The notes under the pieces were generated by a model. That model searched no databases. It was not told the origin of the DNA and saw only the letters and a list, made by a program, of their open reading frames with translations. This document shows positions 11,147 to 22,451 of a stretch of DNA of 64,000 bases, piece by piece (within the stretch, counting starts at the first letter, position 1; each line of letters opens with the position of its first letter). The translations under genes were made by a program, and so were the position numbers. Origin of the DNA: Scalesia atractyloides (taxonomy: Eukaryota > Streptophyta > Magnoliopsida > Asterales > Asteraceae); the NCBI GenBank assembly GCA_947069175.1, contig CAMTDV010000017.1, forward strand, positions 47,129,137 through 47,193,136, in the 5' to 3' direction.

Positions 11147-11677
11147 AGAAATTTCATCCCGAAATTTAAATAATGATATATTTTGACTAAAAGGATGATG
11201 ATGTTTAGTTTGACAGTTATATGCTTAGAAAAATAAGGGTTTAAGTTTTTGTTCGAGGCGGTAACGTTCCTTGTAAGGGTTAAGTACCCTATTCAGGAAT
11301 CGCTTTTTGTTGCCTACTGTATAAGTATTGATAAGCAGAAATGATTTGCTAAATGATATCATGCATAAGAGTTTAGATACGTTTGGGAAAGTATGGTTAT
11401 ATCCTAAGGCAAAACTTCTAACACTACAACCTACATGGAACATAAATAAAAACACAACAGCTGATATTCGAACATGAATAAACACAACAGCAAATATTTG
11501 AATCCACATTCTGATAGCATATATGTTTGAATGGTGGAAGTTCCTCTCTCGTTTGTTATGATGGAGAGGTTAGTTTATGTAGAAATGGAACACAATCCAA
11601 TCTCTTTAAATTGCATGATGATATAAATGTAACACAAATTCCAACCAAGGCAATACTAAATCCTACATGGAACTTCT

Positions 11678-12921
11678 CATAACCGCCTGATAATGCCTCT
11701 GATCCTTTGGCAAGAATACTTATATATAGGAAGTACCAGCGGCGTATCCACCATATTCTTGCCAAATTTTCATTAATTTTATCCACAAGTTATGATTAGT
11801 TACCAAGAAACTAATAAATCCTACATAGAACTTCTCATAACCGTCCGATAATGCCTCTGATCCTTTGACAAAAATACTTATATATAGGAAGTACCAGCGG
11901 CGTATCCACCATATTCTTGTCAAATTTTCATTGGTTTTATCAGTGAATTATGATTAGTCCTATAACTCTACAACCAATACAACAAACATAAATTACTGAA
12001 ATGAAATATATCTATGCGATCAAGGCTCAATCAAACGGAGCCGATCGTATTGCATGTACTGAAAATGAAATGTCTGTGCGCTCAAGGCTCAATCAAACGG
12101 AGCCGAACGTATTGAATGTACTGAAATTGAAATTGTCTGTGTGCTCAAGGCTCAATCAAACGGAGCCGAGCGTATTGCATGTACTGAAAATGAACAACTT
12201 AATCTAAACAACAATCACACAAACAGCCTATGCATGGAACCTCTCATAACCGCCTGATAATGCCTCCGATCATTTGACAAGAATACTTATATATAGGAAG
12301 TACCAGCGGCGTATCCACCATATTCTTGTCAAATTTTCATTGACTTTATTCGCAAGTTATGATTAGTTCTATGCGACTCTACTACAAACACAACAACCAC
12401 AAGATACTGATAATGAAATTGTCTGTCCGCTCAAGGCTCAATCAAACGGAGCCGAACGTATTGCATGTACTGAAATTGAAATTGTATGTGCGCTCAAGGC
12501 TCAATCAAACGGAGCCGAACGTATTGCATGAACTGGAAATGTAAATTGAACTGTGCGCTCAAGGCTCAATCAAACGGAGCCGAGCGTATTGCATGTATTG
12601 AAATGTAAAATGAAATGACCGATCAAGGCTCAATCAAACGGAGCCGATCGTGCGGGCACGCCAAGATCAACCGCATAATAAAATGGGGATCAAGCTCAAC
12701 CTCGATGGATGGGGAGCTGCGGCCTCGGCAAAAGCATATACTGAAAACAATATATAATATATAATATACAATAATTACTCTAACAGTCTACACATGGAAC
12801 CTCTCATAACCGCCAGATAATGCTTCTGATCCTTTGACAAGAATACTTATATATAGGAAGTACCAGCGGCGTATCCACCGTACTCTTCTCAAAGTTTCAT
12901 TGGCTTTATCCTTAAGTTATG
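11678..12921 (-). repeat. Four copies of the TATA-centred long hairpin
   Basis: Copies lie at 11678-11794, 11836-11953, 12245-12361 and 12805-12921. On the element's sense strand each has a centre containing GGTGGATACGCCGCTGG and CTATATATAAG between inverted arms. In the first copy the inner arm is a perfect 13 bp (TTTGGCAAGAATA against TATTCTTGCCAAA). Outer arm segments CATAAC and GATAA also pair. The same centre occurs in the other gypsy elements of this window with unrelated arm sequence. Confidence 0.8.
12017..12650 (-). repeat. Seven-copy short hairpin repeat (GGCTC...GAGCC)
   Basis: Copies lie at 12017-12047, 12079-12109, 12142-12172, 12428-12458, 12491-12521, 12556-12586 and 12620-12650. 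The inner stem GGCTC/GAGCC around AATCAAACG is constant. The outer five bases pair as CGATC/GATCG in the first and last copies and as CGCTC/GAGCG in the sixth, which is a compensatory change. The second, fourth and fifth have one mismatch (CGCTC/GAACG). Confidence 0.82.
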
Positions 12922-12953
12922 ATTGGTTTGATGTGATAAAGAAAAACATAAAA

Positions 12954-14339
12954 CTAAACGATAGGAGTTGAATCTGGATCTTCGGCGAAGAGGACTAGTT
13001 GAGTATCTTCATTTGGGCCGTCATTATCTTCGACAGGATTGGCGTTGATATTGAAGATTCTTCCTCTTGCTGGTGGCCTAGTGTTTGGGTTTTCTTGGTT
13101 TACTTGGTTAACTGGGTTTGATTGGGCTTGAGTGTTGATGACGTTAACCAATTGAGGGCATGTGTTTCTAAAGTGGGTAGGGTCGCCACAATTGAAACAA
13201 GCTCGAGCATATGGGAACATGGGGTATTGGGGTTGTTGATAGGTTTGGTTTATGGTTTGAGTAGGGGAAAAGGTTTGGTCTTGAAAGGTGCGACAAACAT
13301 TGCTCAAATGACCATAGCGTCCACAAGTTGCACATAGACGACAAGGTAGGGTATGAGGATGGTGATAAAAACAGTTGTTGCATCGAGGGTGAGGTCCAAG
13401 ATATGGTTTCTTATTTGGGTAAGCTGAGTCGGGTGCCACTTGGGTGATTGGGATAGCTCGGATGGGTATAGCGTGTAAAACTGGTTGATTTCGTTGGGTA
13501 GCAGCGAAAAGTTGTCCGTCTCTTCTTCTCTTAGGATTGGGTTGAGAAGGGGATTCGGTTTGGGTGGAGTCGGAGGTTTCAGTCGTTTCTTTATCCTTCT
13601 TCTTCTCCTCCTTGAAGTCTTTGTTTCGGATTCGGTTCTCGGTGAGCTCTGTTGCTAGCTCCATTGCTGCTTCCAAAGTTGCAGGCTTGGCACTTATTAC
13701 AGGGTCTTGAATCTTTGACGGAAGACCACGAATGTAGTGCTCGATCAAATGGTAGAGGGGAGTGAACATGTTGGGAACCATTTGATGTAACTCGAGGAAT
13801 CTTTTGTTGTAGGTGATGTGGTCTCCTTCCATTTGCTTCAATGAGTAAAATTCATCTTCTAACTTCTTGATTTCGCTCCTTGGGCAAAATCGTCTGGTCA
13901 TGATTTCCTTCAATTCGTTCCAAGTTAAGGTCATAGCATCGTCGACGCCTCGTTTGGCCTTCTCTGTATTCCACCAAGTAAGTGCTATCCCATATAGTCG
14001 ACCGGTAGCATAACGCACTTTGCGATCATCAGGGCAATCGCAATTTAGAAAAGTATTCTCCATTTCTTCAAACCAATGGAGGAGAGCGGTGACGCCTTCA
14101 GTCCCTTTGTATTTCGGAGGGTCGCATGATTTGAAGTGCTTGTAGGTGCATTTAGTGGTATTTGGGGAAGAGTTGATAATGTTTTGGTTTGCTTGATTGA
14201 CAGGATTAGCGGTAAGTGCTTGTTGGACTTGGATTACAATATTAGGTATTACGGCAGCCATTTGTTGAGCGATTAAGGCAGCCATGCGTTCGCGGGCTTT
14301 TCTTGCTCTCGTCTTCCTACGGGCGAGGTTAGAAGACAT
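12954..14339 (-). CDS. gag polyprotein of gag-only gypsy element
   Basis: This is an uninterrupted 461-aa ORF starting at 14339. A basic N-terminus (residues 3-20) and an ALIAQQ motif lead into a retrotransposon gag domain at about 65-235, including the TWWN motif near 121-124. A Lys/Glu-rich linker follows. The C-terminus has a Cys/His cluster (320-333) and two CCHC knuckles at 336-349 and 381-394. The protein would form virus-like particles and package RNA. It ends in an acidic tail about where an autonomous element would continue into protease, so pol is missing rather than frameshifted. The ORF has no stop, in keeping with the near-identical LTRs, and it may still be translated. It lies on the minus strand inside the Sirevirus ORF. 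Confidence 0.92.
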   Translation of the reverse strand: MSSNLARRKTRARKARERMAALIAQQMAAVIPNIVIQVQQALTANPVNQANQNIINSSPNTTKCTYKHFKSCDPPKYKGTEGVTALLHWFEEMENTFLNCDCPDDRKVRYATGRLYGIALTWWNTEKAKRGVDDAMTLTWNELKEIMTRRFCPRSEIKKLEDEFYSLKQMEGDHITYNKRFLELHQMVPNMFTPLYHLIEHYIRGLPSKIQDPVISAKPATLEAAMELATELTENRIRNKDFKEEKKKDKETTETSDSTQTESPSQPNPKRRRDGQLFAATQRNQPVLHAIPIRAIPITQVAPDSAYPNKKPYLGPHPRCNNCFYHHPHTLPCRLCATCGRYGHLSNVCRTFQDQTFSPTQTINQTYQQPQYPMFPYARACFNCGDPTHFRNTCPQLVNVINTQAQSNPVNQVNQENPNTRPPARGRIFNINANPVEDNDGPNEDTQLVLFAEDPDSTPIV

Positions 14340-15123
14340 CTACAAGGAATACATGACAAAAGTATGAGTTGGATGTTTTTGGGTTCATGGGTCGCATTAG
14401 GAATGAACATTCATAAAATAATTATAAATAAATAAATCTACTACATCCATAGGATGTCTTGGGTTTTGCTCGCTGTTAGGCCCTACATGCCGCCATACTT
14501 TACCTGTGTAATCATGTGGGCCCCCATGAATACCGGTTTTTCATATGGTTCGCACGGGTTTGCCAGGTTGCGTACACAAAAACCCGGAGAAAATCGAGAA
14601 ATATGTATACAACGTGTGATATTCGGAATGTGTCCAGGTGTAGACACGGTGACAACTCAAAGTAGGGTTAGTTCGAACGACGTTTGGTGTGGCATGCTTT
14701 GGCCTAATAGGTCCTTCGTACTCTCATCGTTGGTCCCCAGGTAGGCAAACTGGTCCGTTATATTGGATTTATACGAATGCCAGCCTAGACAGGACGTTCC
14801 GACTACCGGTACTTGTACCCTTCCAGTTACTACATGCCCGTCGCAGAACTTACTTTGATGAGATTTGAAAATTGCACAAAATCTTTGGATAATGAGAGTA
14901 TGAAAATAAATTGAATACATGAACATCGATATATGTATAATGAATATGTATATATGTATAATGAATATGTATATAAGCATGTATGTTTGACTGTAAATGT
15001 AAACAAATATGAAACAAATAAATATCACAAGTTTGTATGTAACCACCTAATCAATTAAAATTTAGGCAGACTATAGTATAGGCTCTAAGGGTCTAATAAC
15101 CTATCCTATATCCCTATAGTCAT
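14340..15123 (-). other. 5' leader of the gag-only element
   Basis: This is untranslated leader between primer-binding site and gag start. A short ATGTATATA-type repeat lies at about 14935-14975. No gene is seen. Confidence 0.7.
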
Positions 15124-15138
15124 GGCTCTGATACCAAT
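15124..15138 (-). promoter_or_regulatory. Primer-binding site, initiator tRNA-Met type
   Basis: On the minus strand ATTGGTATCAGAGCC directly follows the 5' LTR. TGGTATCAGAGC is the usual plant complement to the 3' end of initiator tRNA-Met. Confidence 0.9.
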
Positions 15139-16137
15139 CTGTCACACCCCGACCCGCAGCGGAAAAGGTGATCGGGGCATGATTGGGTTATCATCAAAGC
15201 TCATGACATTTATTATGCGTTTCATATTCTTTAATACAAATTAAATTGAAATTTACAATAAATGTTACAACATGTTCTAACTAACAATCTAAACTTCTTT
15301 GTTCTCTTCTAAGGCATATCCTATGTTTTCCTTGCTTCAACCTGTTCACCTGTATCATGTGTGAAAGGGTTTTTGGATCAACATAATGTTGGCGAGTGAA
15401 TCCTATGGAAAACATTTGAACAAATTCATTTAAATTGATTATGAAATATGTGCACAACCATACATGAGTAAAAATAGATGTAAACTTAATCAACAATCAT
15501 AAGATATTAAATGAAACACACATGAACAATAATGGATGCACGCGATGCTCAACTCGTCTCTCACGAGGAACTGAGGGGCCTAATGAATGAATTGCATAAA
15601 CATGATAATATGAATGACACAACTACAAACAATATAAACTCAATGATACACACATAAACAATAATGAATTTGATTTGTGGCACGCGTTGTTCAACTCGTC
15701 TCCCACGAGGAACTGATGGGCTTAATGAATGAGTTTCATATAATTTGACAAAAGGAAATAAGTAATCACAACAATATAAACAATCTAAGTTTAGGTCATG
15801 ATGTGGTATGGCACAAGTTTAAATAAATAAGTTAATTATTTTCATAACACATGACGCACCCCAAAACGTGTAATTTAAAAGGGGGAGTTGTAAGATTCAC
15901 TCACAGTGGGTGCGTTCGGTTGATGATGTTGAATGCACGCGAAGTGGTTTTAACCACGAGTGAGATTAACCTAGATGAATCGCATTATGGTTTGGTAAGT
16001 AAACGGATTTTATTAATCTATTTTAGTAGGATTGTTGGGTGTATTTTTGTGAGTTTAAGGCTATTTTCCAACCTTAAAAATGTTATTTTTAAGTATTTTT
16101 AATTGATTTTTAATTAAAATAATTAAATAAAAATAAT

Positions 16138-16798
16138 AAAAAAAATTTGATTTTTTTCTGACCGTTGACCGTTGACTGACCGTTGACCTGACCGTTGACC
16201 GGTTCGAATCGGAATATAAGTGCGCTGAGTGAGGCTCGAACCCGAGACCTCTCGTACGCGTGCACGCAGCTCTACCAACTGAGCTACGTGTCTAACCCGT
16301 CATATATCTGATTTTAATTATATTTATACATTAATTAGTTTAAACCGAAAATCATTTTATTTTAAAAAACAGTTTAAGCGAATCGGACGGTGCACTCCAC
16401 AGGTCTCGAACCCGGGACCTGTGGCTTAAACTAACACACAGTCCACCGCTGGACTGTGTGTTTAACATGTTATATAATCCAATTTTTATTATACTTAAAT
16501 ACAAACTATTTGTTTTCATTTCTGACTTTATTTAAAAAGGTTAATAATCGTCCGGGTCGATGCAGAAGACCGGACTCGAACTCGTGACGTGCGACTTAAA
16601 CATACACACAGTCCACCGCTGGACTGTGTGTCTAACTTGGTTATTATTCCGATTATTAATATACTTAACATATACCTGTGGCGACTCCGGTTCAGTTTAA
16701 CAAAAAAATGATTTTTATTAAGGCAGCGTGTGTGAAACCGGATTCGAACTCGAGACGTTTGTATGTTTAATGTGCACACAGTCCACCGCTGGACTGTG
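16138..16798 (-). other. tRNA-like module array, second LTR copy
   Basis: This is identical to the array at 9502-10162, shifted by 6636 bp. The D-arm hairpins fall at about 16440, 16610 and 16780, and the canonical A box of module 1 at 16275-16286 (minus). Confidence 0.7.
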
Positions 16799-17506
16799 TG
16801 TCTAACCCGAGTAATATCCTGATTTTAATTATACATATACGTTCCATGACTTCGTCTTCTTCGCTGAGTTATAACCAGAATCGACAACAGACTGGTTCGA
16901 AGTTTAAAACATGATCTTTAGTGTGTTTCAGTTCATTACGGTGTGATATAAGTGAAAAGAAAAAGAAATTAGGCGGAGAGGTATACCGACTGGACCCTCT
17001 GTTTTCCGGCAGAACTCCGGCGACAGCAATAGGCTCCGGCGACGAGTGTCTTGCAGCGGAGAAACTTCAGAAAGCTTACAAAGGGTGTGGGTGACTTCGG
17101 TATAAGCTTAGAAGGTTCAATAGGGCTCGGAAATGGAGAAACCGGTTTTCCGGCGACAAACAGAAAGATTCCGGCGAGTGGAATTACGCCGAGAAAAGGT
17201 GTGGTTTTGAGCGAAAAGGTTTGCAGTGGGTTGTGGGAGAATTTATAGGGCAAATCGTCGAAGAACTTGGTCTGATTTCTGACTGGATTCATAAGTTATA
17301 AAAACTCCGGCGGTTATAGAAAGTGTCGCGGACTCAAACGTCGGTTATAACCGATGTCCTAATAATAGTTTACGTTATAACTGAAAATGTTGTTAAAAGC
17401 TCGCGAGATTACCGGGATTCCGACGACTGAACTTTTGGGCGCCGGTTTTGAATTCGTAACGTCACTTTATGAATTAAATGATTTCAATATTTACCAAACA
17501 AAACAA

Positions 17507-17592
17507 GTGGCGCAGTGGTTTGTGTGTGGTGTGTTAAGGTTGATGTTGAACCGGTACAGACCCGGGTTCGAAACCCGGCAGAGACCTTTTAT
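17507..17592 (+). other. tRNA-like module 5, second LTR copy
   Basis: It repeats the module at 10870-10956 with one substitution between the A and B boxes (GTGTTTTAAGG becomes GTGTGTTAAGG). The T-arm and TTTT are unchanged. Confidence 0.7.
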
Positions 17593-17768
17593 TTTTATTT
17601 TGCGATTTTCAACAGTTTTTCAAAAACTAAATATATATTCCCGTATAATAATCAATTATGTATCGTTTAAAATTATTTTGGGCATTTAATTCGCAACGAA
17701 ATTTTTGACTGACTGTTCGGTTGGTAAACGGAGCGGGTTTGGTAAATCCGTTTTTGACGGATGTTACA

Positions 17769-19856
17769 GAAAAAGTGGCTAAGAATGAAGAGGAAAAAGC
17801 TGAGCTTATTCAGAAAATGAATCAAAGTAATGTTGAAAAAGAGATGTTGGTCGATAAAGTAAAGGTATTGGAAAATGAACGTGAATATTTCAAAGCCCTA
17901 ATTGAAAGTTTGCAAGACGCAAATGAGAAATTGCAAACAGAGATTGCTGATTTGAAGTCAATCCAAGCTTTAAATGATCGAAGATTCACCAGGATGTAGA
18001 AAGTCTTATCTAACACCCTGGGTATTGATTTTATTTCTGAATACGATCGTCTGGATCAACAAGAAGCTAAGGAAAGATCTGAGAAAGAACTAGCAGCAAG
18101 TGGTAAAGGAAAGAGTGTTGAAGGTGAAGCACCTACTTCTTCTAAAGCTGCAGAGAAGTCTGTTGATGATGTTATTTTAGCTTCTGAATCTGATATTCCA
18201 AAGGTTGATGAATCTGTCAAGCCTTCTAATCCTATTGTTGCTTCTGAAAATAAGGACGATGAAGAAGCTGAAAAAGAGGATAAAGATGATGATGAAGAGA
18301 AAGATGAATCTGATTACGAGGATTGGAATGTTGCAGATGATGACGATGATGATGATCAGGGTGGTGTTGGTCTTAAAATTACTGAAGCAAAAGTTTCCGA
18401 TGACTTTGATTTTTCTTCGTTAATGGATGGTGAATCGAATAGGATGGATGATAAGATTGAGGGGGAGTCAGAGCAGACAGGGCCATCTGATGAGATTGAT
18501 ATGTTGAATGTTGAAAGATTTGTGAAACCTGTTGCTGCAGTACCCACAAAGCCTTTAATGTTGATGCTTGAACATAATGTAGAGGAAGGCGAGTACGTGC
18601 ATAATTATACTAAGGAAGATTTGGCCAAGTTAATTGAAGTTGATGCTGAAAATCTAGAGTTTGATTTTGAAGAGGAAGTGTTGAATGTAAACACTTTTGA
18701 GCCAAATGATTATCAGTACGTTAGAAGATTTGAAGCTGATGAATATAACAGAGTGATAATTGAAGATTGGTCTTCTGATGATGAAACAAATCAAACTGCG
18801 AAGTACGTCGGTCCTAATATTGATAGTTTTCCTACATTCGAAGAGATGTACAAGCAACTAGATGAAGACATGTTGAAAGAAAAGATAGAGGAATCAGTCC
18901 GTGAAGGTAAAGTTACAAAGCCGATGACGAAACAGGAAATTGCTCAAGCCAAGAAGTCTTGGTTTAAAGAAATGCCGCACGAACGTAAGTTTCGACGTCC
19001 TATAACATTCTTTACTAGAGACAAAGACATGTCGTTGGGGGATATTCTTAGTTGGTGTTGGTTTAAAGAGCTGAACGTATATGCAATCAAAAGGGAATTT
19101 GGAGTGCAATACTTCAAGTATCTTGCTGATTTCAAGACCTTACCGTATTGGGATGTTGAAGAGTTGGTTCAGACTGTGAATGTTACATATCAGATGAAGT
19201 TCATATATCAGTTGTTATGGAAGATGATCAAGTATGAAGCGATAAAAGGATTTAACTATTGGAAGCCGTTCATTCCAGGTCGTCGAATCAAAACAAACAA
19301 AAAGACCGGGAAAAGGATATAACTTTGATAATGAAGCGACCTAGAGCCATGAGAAACATGTCGTTAATGACAATTGAGCAAAACTTCTATCCATTGTTCA
19401 AGTGGTGGCAGATAGACCCATCTACTTGTGAAGCAGTTATTGTTTTAAAGTTTGAAGAACACTTGGATATCACGAAGGAAAGAGTTGAAATACTTGGTTT
19501 TCAGGGCATGTGGGGATTATGGAGAACAATCAAGATTCTAGATCCAATGTGGTTGGTGAACTGTTCGAGAGAAGATATTAAATGCTTGTTCTATAGTAAG
19601 ATTGTGTTTGAAGAACGTGAGAAGGCACAGGCTATGAAATCAGAAAGTTGTGAATGTTTGCTATGCACGAGAAGTAAACTCAGGGAAGATGTGGCAGACA
19701 AGTTGGAGGGATCTAGAAAGAGTTGAATTCCTGAAAGAGGAAAAACGTCTCGAAGCTATACATGAGAAAAGTAGAAAGGCAAGTATTAGAAGATTTCAGT
19801 ACATGAACAAAGTGCCTCCTACAGATCAGACGCCGGATCCTAAACAAGAACGATGA
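17769..19856 (+). pseudogene. Sirevirus extra 3' ORF, C-terminal part
   Basis: It continues the ORF broken at 8501. The first 75 codons are heptad-rich (Leu/Glu/Lys) and look like a coiled coil, with a TAG at 17997-17999. A very acidic stretch (Asp/Glu runs near 18250-18360) follows. A more structured region (about 18600-19320) with a DYQYVRRFE segment runs to a frameshift near 19310. Reading moves to frame 2 (to about 19650) and then frame 3, ending at the TGA 19854-19856. No known enzymatic motif or membrane segment is visible. Similar proteins are common in composite Sireviruses as I recall, with unknown role. Confidence 0.68.
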
Positions 19857-19949
19857 AAGAAGCCATTCAAGAACTTCTTTGGTCGTGTGCGTTAATGTTT
19901 ATTATAAAGACAAAGTTTTGAAGACTGATACAAGACGAAGACGATATCC

Positions 19950-19960
19950 AAGGGGGAGTC
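19950..19960 (+). promoter_or_regulatory. Polypurine tract of the Sirevirus
   Basis: AAGGGGGAG lies two bases before the LTR start TGTTGGTGCA at 19961, in the position of the plus-strand primer. Confidence 0.85.
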
Positions 19961-20361
19961 TGTTGGTGCATAATGTCTATGTCTTAGTCTTATATCGAGT
20001 CTGTATAGAATAGAGATGAATAGGCTAGAGATATGAAGTATTTATGTGAAATAGGGTCAAGTTCGCCCATGAAGTTCTTGGATTGTCAAGTTCGGCCGAA
20101 CTTGCTAAGGCAAGTTCGCCCGAACTGATACCCTCCATGAGTGGACTTGTATCACTATATATAGCTAGCTTGTTGTCCTCATTTGTAACTTTGGCATTTT
20201 GGAGGCGGAGCTCTGTCAATCTGGATTCTTGACTGTTACATCAATAAAATTGACTATTAACTGATTACTTCTTGTCTTTGGTAAACACGTCGTAATATTT
20301 CCGCTATTATGAACGTTAGATATCAAATCTAGGTTCCTTAGCATCGAGGATCGGTCCTACA
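19961..20361 (+). repeat. Sirevirus 3' LTR
   Basis: It starts TGTTGGTGCATAATG and ends GGTCCTACA, 401 bp. A TATA-like CTATATATAG lies at about 20155-20164. Two copies of the AAGTTCG palindrome (20088, 20112) link it to the array at 5929-6690. The solo LTR at 22087-22451 shares the start, the middle and the end. Confidence 0.85.
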
Positions 20362-22086
20362 CCTGCCTCACGTATAATACATATATCTTACTAAATTGAT
20401 AATTTAATATAACATGTCGTACGAATATCCCGATGTCCCCGCCGAAACGTAAGCCAATTCCGATACTTACTCTCATGAGATCACGCTAATTCGTCACAAC
20501 TTAGATTTAAGCATTTTTAAATCTATACGGTCGTTTTATCCCCAAAACACCGTAACAATCCCCGTTTCATCCCCGAAACGTATATGTCATTATTTCGAAA
20601 TCCGTTTCATCCCGAAACATATTTATATGAAAACCATGTTTTTATCTAGAAACATATTATATAATTTCCAAAACTATATTTTCCACGAAAATATATTCAT
20701 AGTTTAATCAAAGGCATATTTTATACAAAAACGTATACATATCCTTTTTTAAGTTGTGTTCTTCCCCCAAAACAGTTATAAAACAGTAAAAAGAGGGGTT
20801 TAGTGACACTCACCTTTGGGTGCGTAATTAAATTAGCGCAATTCCCTCAATTCGATTTTACACGTCCTAATAATTATAGGAATGATTTAACAATTAATAT
20901 TCTATAAAATCCCTAAGTTTCTCCAATACTTAGAATTTTCACATAACTTTGAGATTTTCTCGAAAAGTCTTTGTTTTTATTATGTTGGCGTGTTTATATA
21001 TATATGTGTTCATATATATATTAAGATTTTCTCGATTTGAACGATTTTAGTGGTGACTCTCAATATGTTATATCTGTTATCACACCCTTTATAAGCAAAA
21101 TATCTATGATTTGTGCATCGTAATATATATATATATATAAATATATAAACATGAACATATAAACAAATATCGTAATACACGTATTTCATTAACTTATATA
21201 TATTTTATCATTTTTAAGGCACTCATACATGAAATAACTTATCAAGTTAGCCGATGTATCATTTTCATGCTCGACAGTTACACATTTAACGCGATATTTA
21301 CCGATATTACCGATTTATCCGCCTAAGTGTACATGCATAGTCTAAACTCCTACTATCATGTCATCACTTAGCATATCATATCACATATTCTCATATTCTC
21401 ATATCACATCATACACATAGAGTTCACTCTTGAACAATCTACGTTCTTGTACATTGAAATATGTGTATTTTGCGTTTTCGGTATCGTTTTCGAGTGTCGG
21501 AAGTCACGTATGACTAACAAAACACCATGGATACTTAATATAAGTTAATATACTTATATTTATATAAAAAATATCAGTTTATTTACTGATCTAAACAGTT
21601 TTACAAAATCTCTTAAAAAGACGATTTTTACCGTTTTTAACACATAGTTTTGTACCGAACTTAACCGTAAGCATCCCAAATCGAAACGACTTGATATTTT
21701 AACATAATGCATGTTGTTTACTGAATAAAATGGTGGTTATACTCATGATAGTGCAGGTCTCACATAAGACACATAAATCTCATCATTTCACTCATTTTAC
21801 AACTCTTTAAGCCCCGTGTACAACATGTAATGCTGGTAAACCTTATGACAAAGTTTTATGTCATTTTAGCACATCAAATAACATTATTTTTAAGGTATGT
21901 AATCTGATCTAAAATTATTTTTGTCATAACTTATCATTTTCATCATATCATGACCATGAATTCGCATGCATGTCTATGTACAAGCATCTAATGCATCCAT
22001 AACATATCATCATCAACTTGCATGAACTTTAATGCATCCAACCTTCATTTAACTCATGTTCAAATCATCCAAAACATTCTAATCTT

Positions 22087-22451
22087 TGTTAATGCATAAT
22101 GTCTATGTCTTAGTCTTGGATCGAGTCTGTATAGTTTTGGGCTAGAATACGTCAAACTAGAGGGTTATTTATGTAATATAGGTACAAGTTCGCCCGGAAT
22201 TACATTGGAAGAACAAGTTCGGCCGAACTTGTGATATCCCCAGCGAACTTGTAATCCTATAAATAGGTGCCTTGGTGATTTCATTTGTAACTCTGTCGGA
22301 TCTGGAACTGAATGTATTGAACATTATTGATCAATAAAACAACGTTTAAATAGTAAAACTTGTCTATTTGGTAATCATGTCATATTGTTTCCACCATTAT
22401 GGACATTAGATACAATTTAGGTTTCCGTGCTTACGTGGAGACGATCTAACA
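22087..22451 (+). mobile_element. Sirevirus solo LTR
   Basis: The 365-bp sequence runs from TGTTAATGCATAATG to GATCTAACA with a perfect 5-bp duplication ATCTT at 22082-22086 and 22452-22456. It shares the palindrome motif and start/end blocks with the LTR at 19961. It was produced by LTR-LTR recombination that removed the internal region. Confidence 0.88.

Larger units (their letters stand above)
11147..12953 (-). other. Pol-replacing non-coding region with two repeat families
   Basis: No protease, RT or integrase motif is found in any frame. The region holds four copies of a long hairpin (about 11678-12921) and seven copies of a shorter hairpin repeat (12017-12650), interleaved. The stretch 11147-11677 shows nothing I can assign. 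Confidence 0.75.
8502..17768 (-). mobile_element. Non-autonomous gag-only Ty3/gypsy element, young
   Basis: Two 2629-bp LTRs (8502-11130 and 15140-17768) flank a 4009-bp internal region. A perfect 5-bp target duplication GAAAA lies at 8497-8501 and 17769-17773. On the minus strand the LTR starts TGTAACATCC and ends GGGGTGTGACA. The primer-binding site next to 15140 and the purine tract next to 11130 confirm minus orientation. The only coding region is gag. Protease, RT, RNase H and integrase are absent, replaced by about 1.8 kb of repeats. The LTRs are nearly identical, so insertion is recent. The gag type suggests a chromovirus relative. It must borrow pol from an autonomous partner. Confidence 0.93.
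15140..17768 (-). repeat. 5' LTR of the minus-strand gag-only element
   Basis: It is the partner of 8502-11130. It carries the same tRNA-like array (16138-16798) and the opposite-strand module (17507-17592). It ends TGTTACA on + at 17768, followed by the GAAAA duplication. On minus it begins TGTAACATCC. Confidence 0.93.
1..20361 (+). mobile_element. Sirevirus-like Ty1/copia retrotransposon, 5' end outside window, interrupted
   Basis: Gene order is gag zinc knuckle, aspartic protease, integrase, reverse transcriptase, RNase H, which is the Ty1/copia order. A long non-coding spacer, an additional long ORF, a polypurine tract at 19950 and an LTR at 19961-20361 follow. A large extra ORF after pol plus palindromic non-coding DNA is characteristic of Sireviruses. 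The 5' LTR and most of gag lie left of base 1. A complete minus-strand gypsy element (8502-17768) sits inside the extra ORF. Numerous frameshifts and stops in gag and pol mean this copy is dead. The right-hand target-site copy should be CCTGC (20362-20366); the left copy is outside the window, so this is unverified. Confidence 0.88.
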
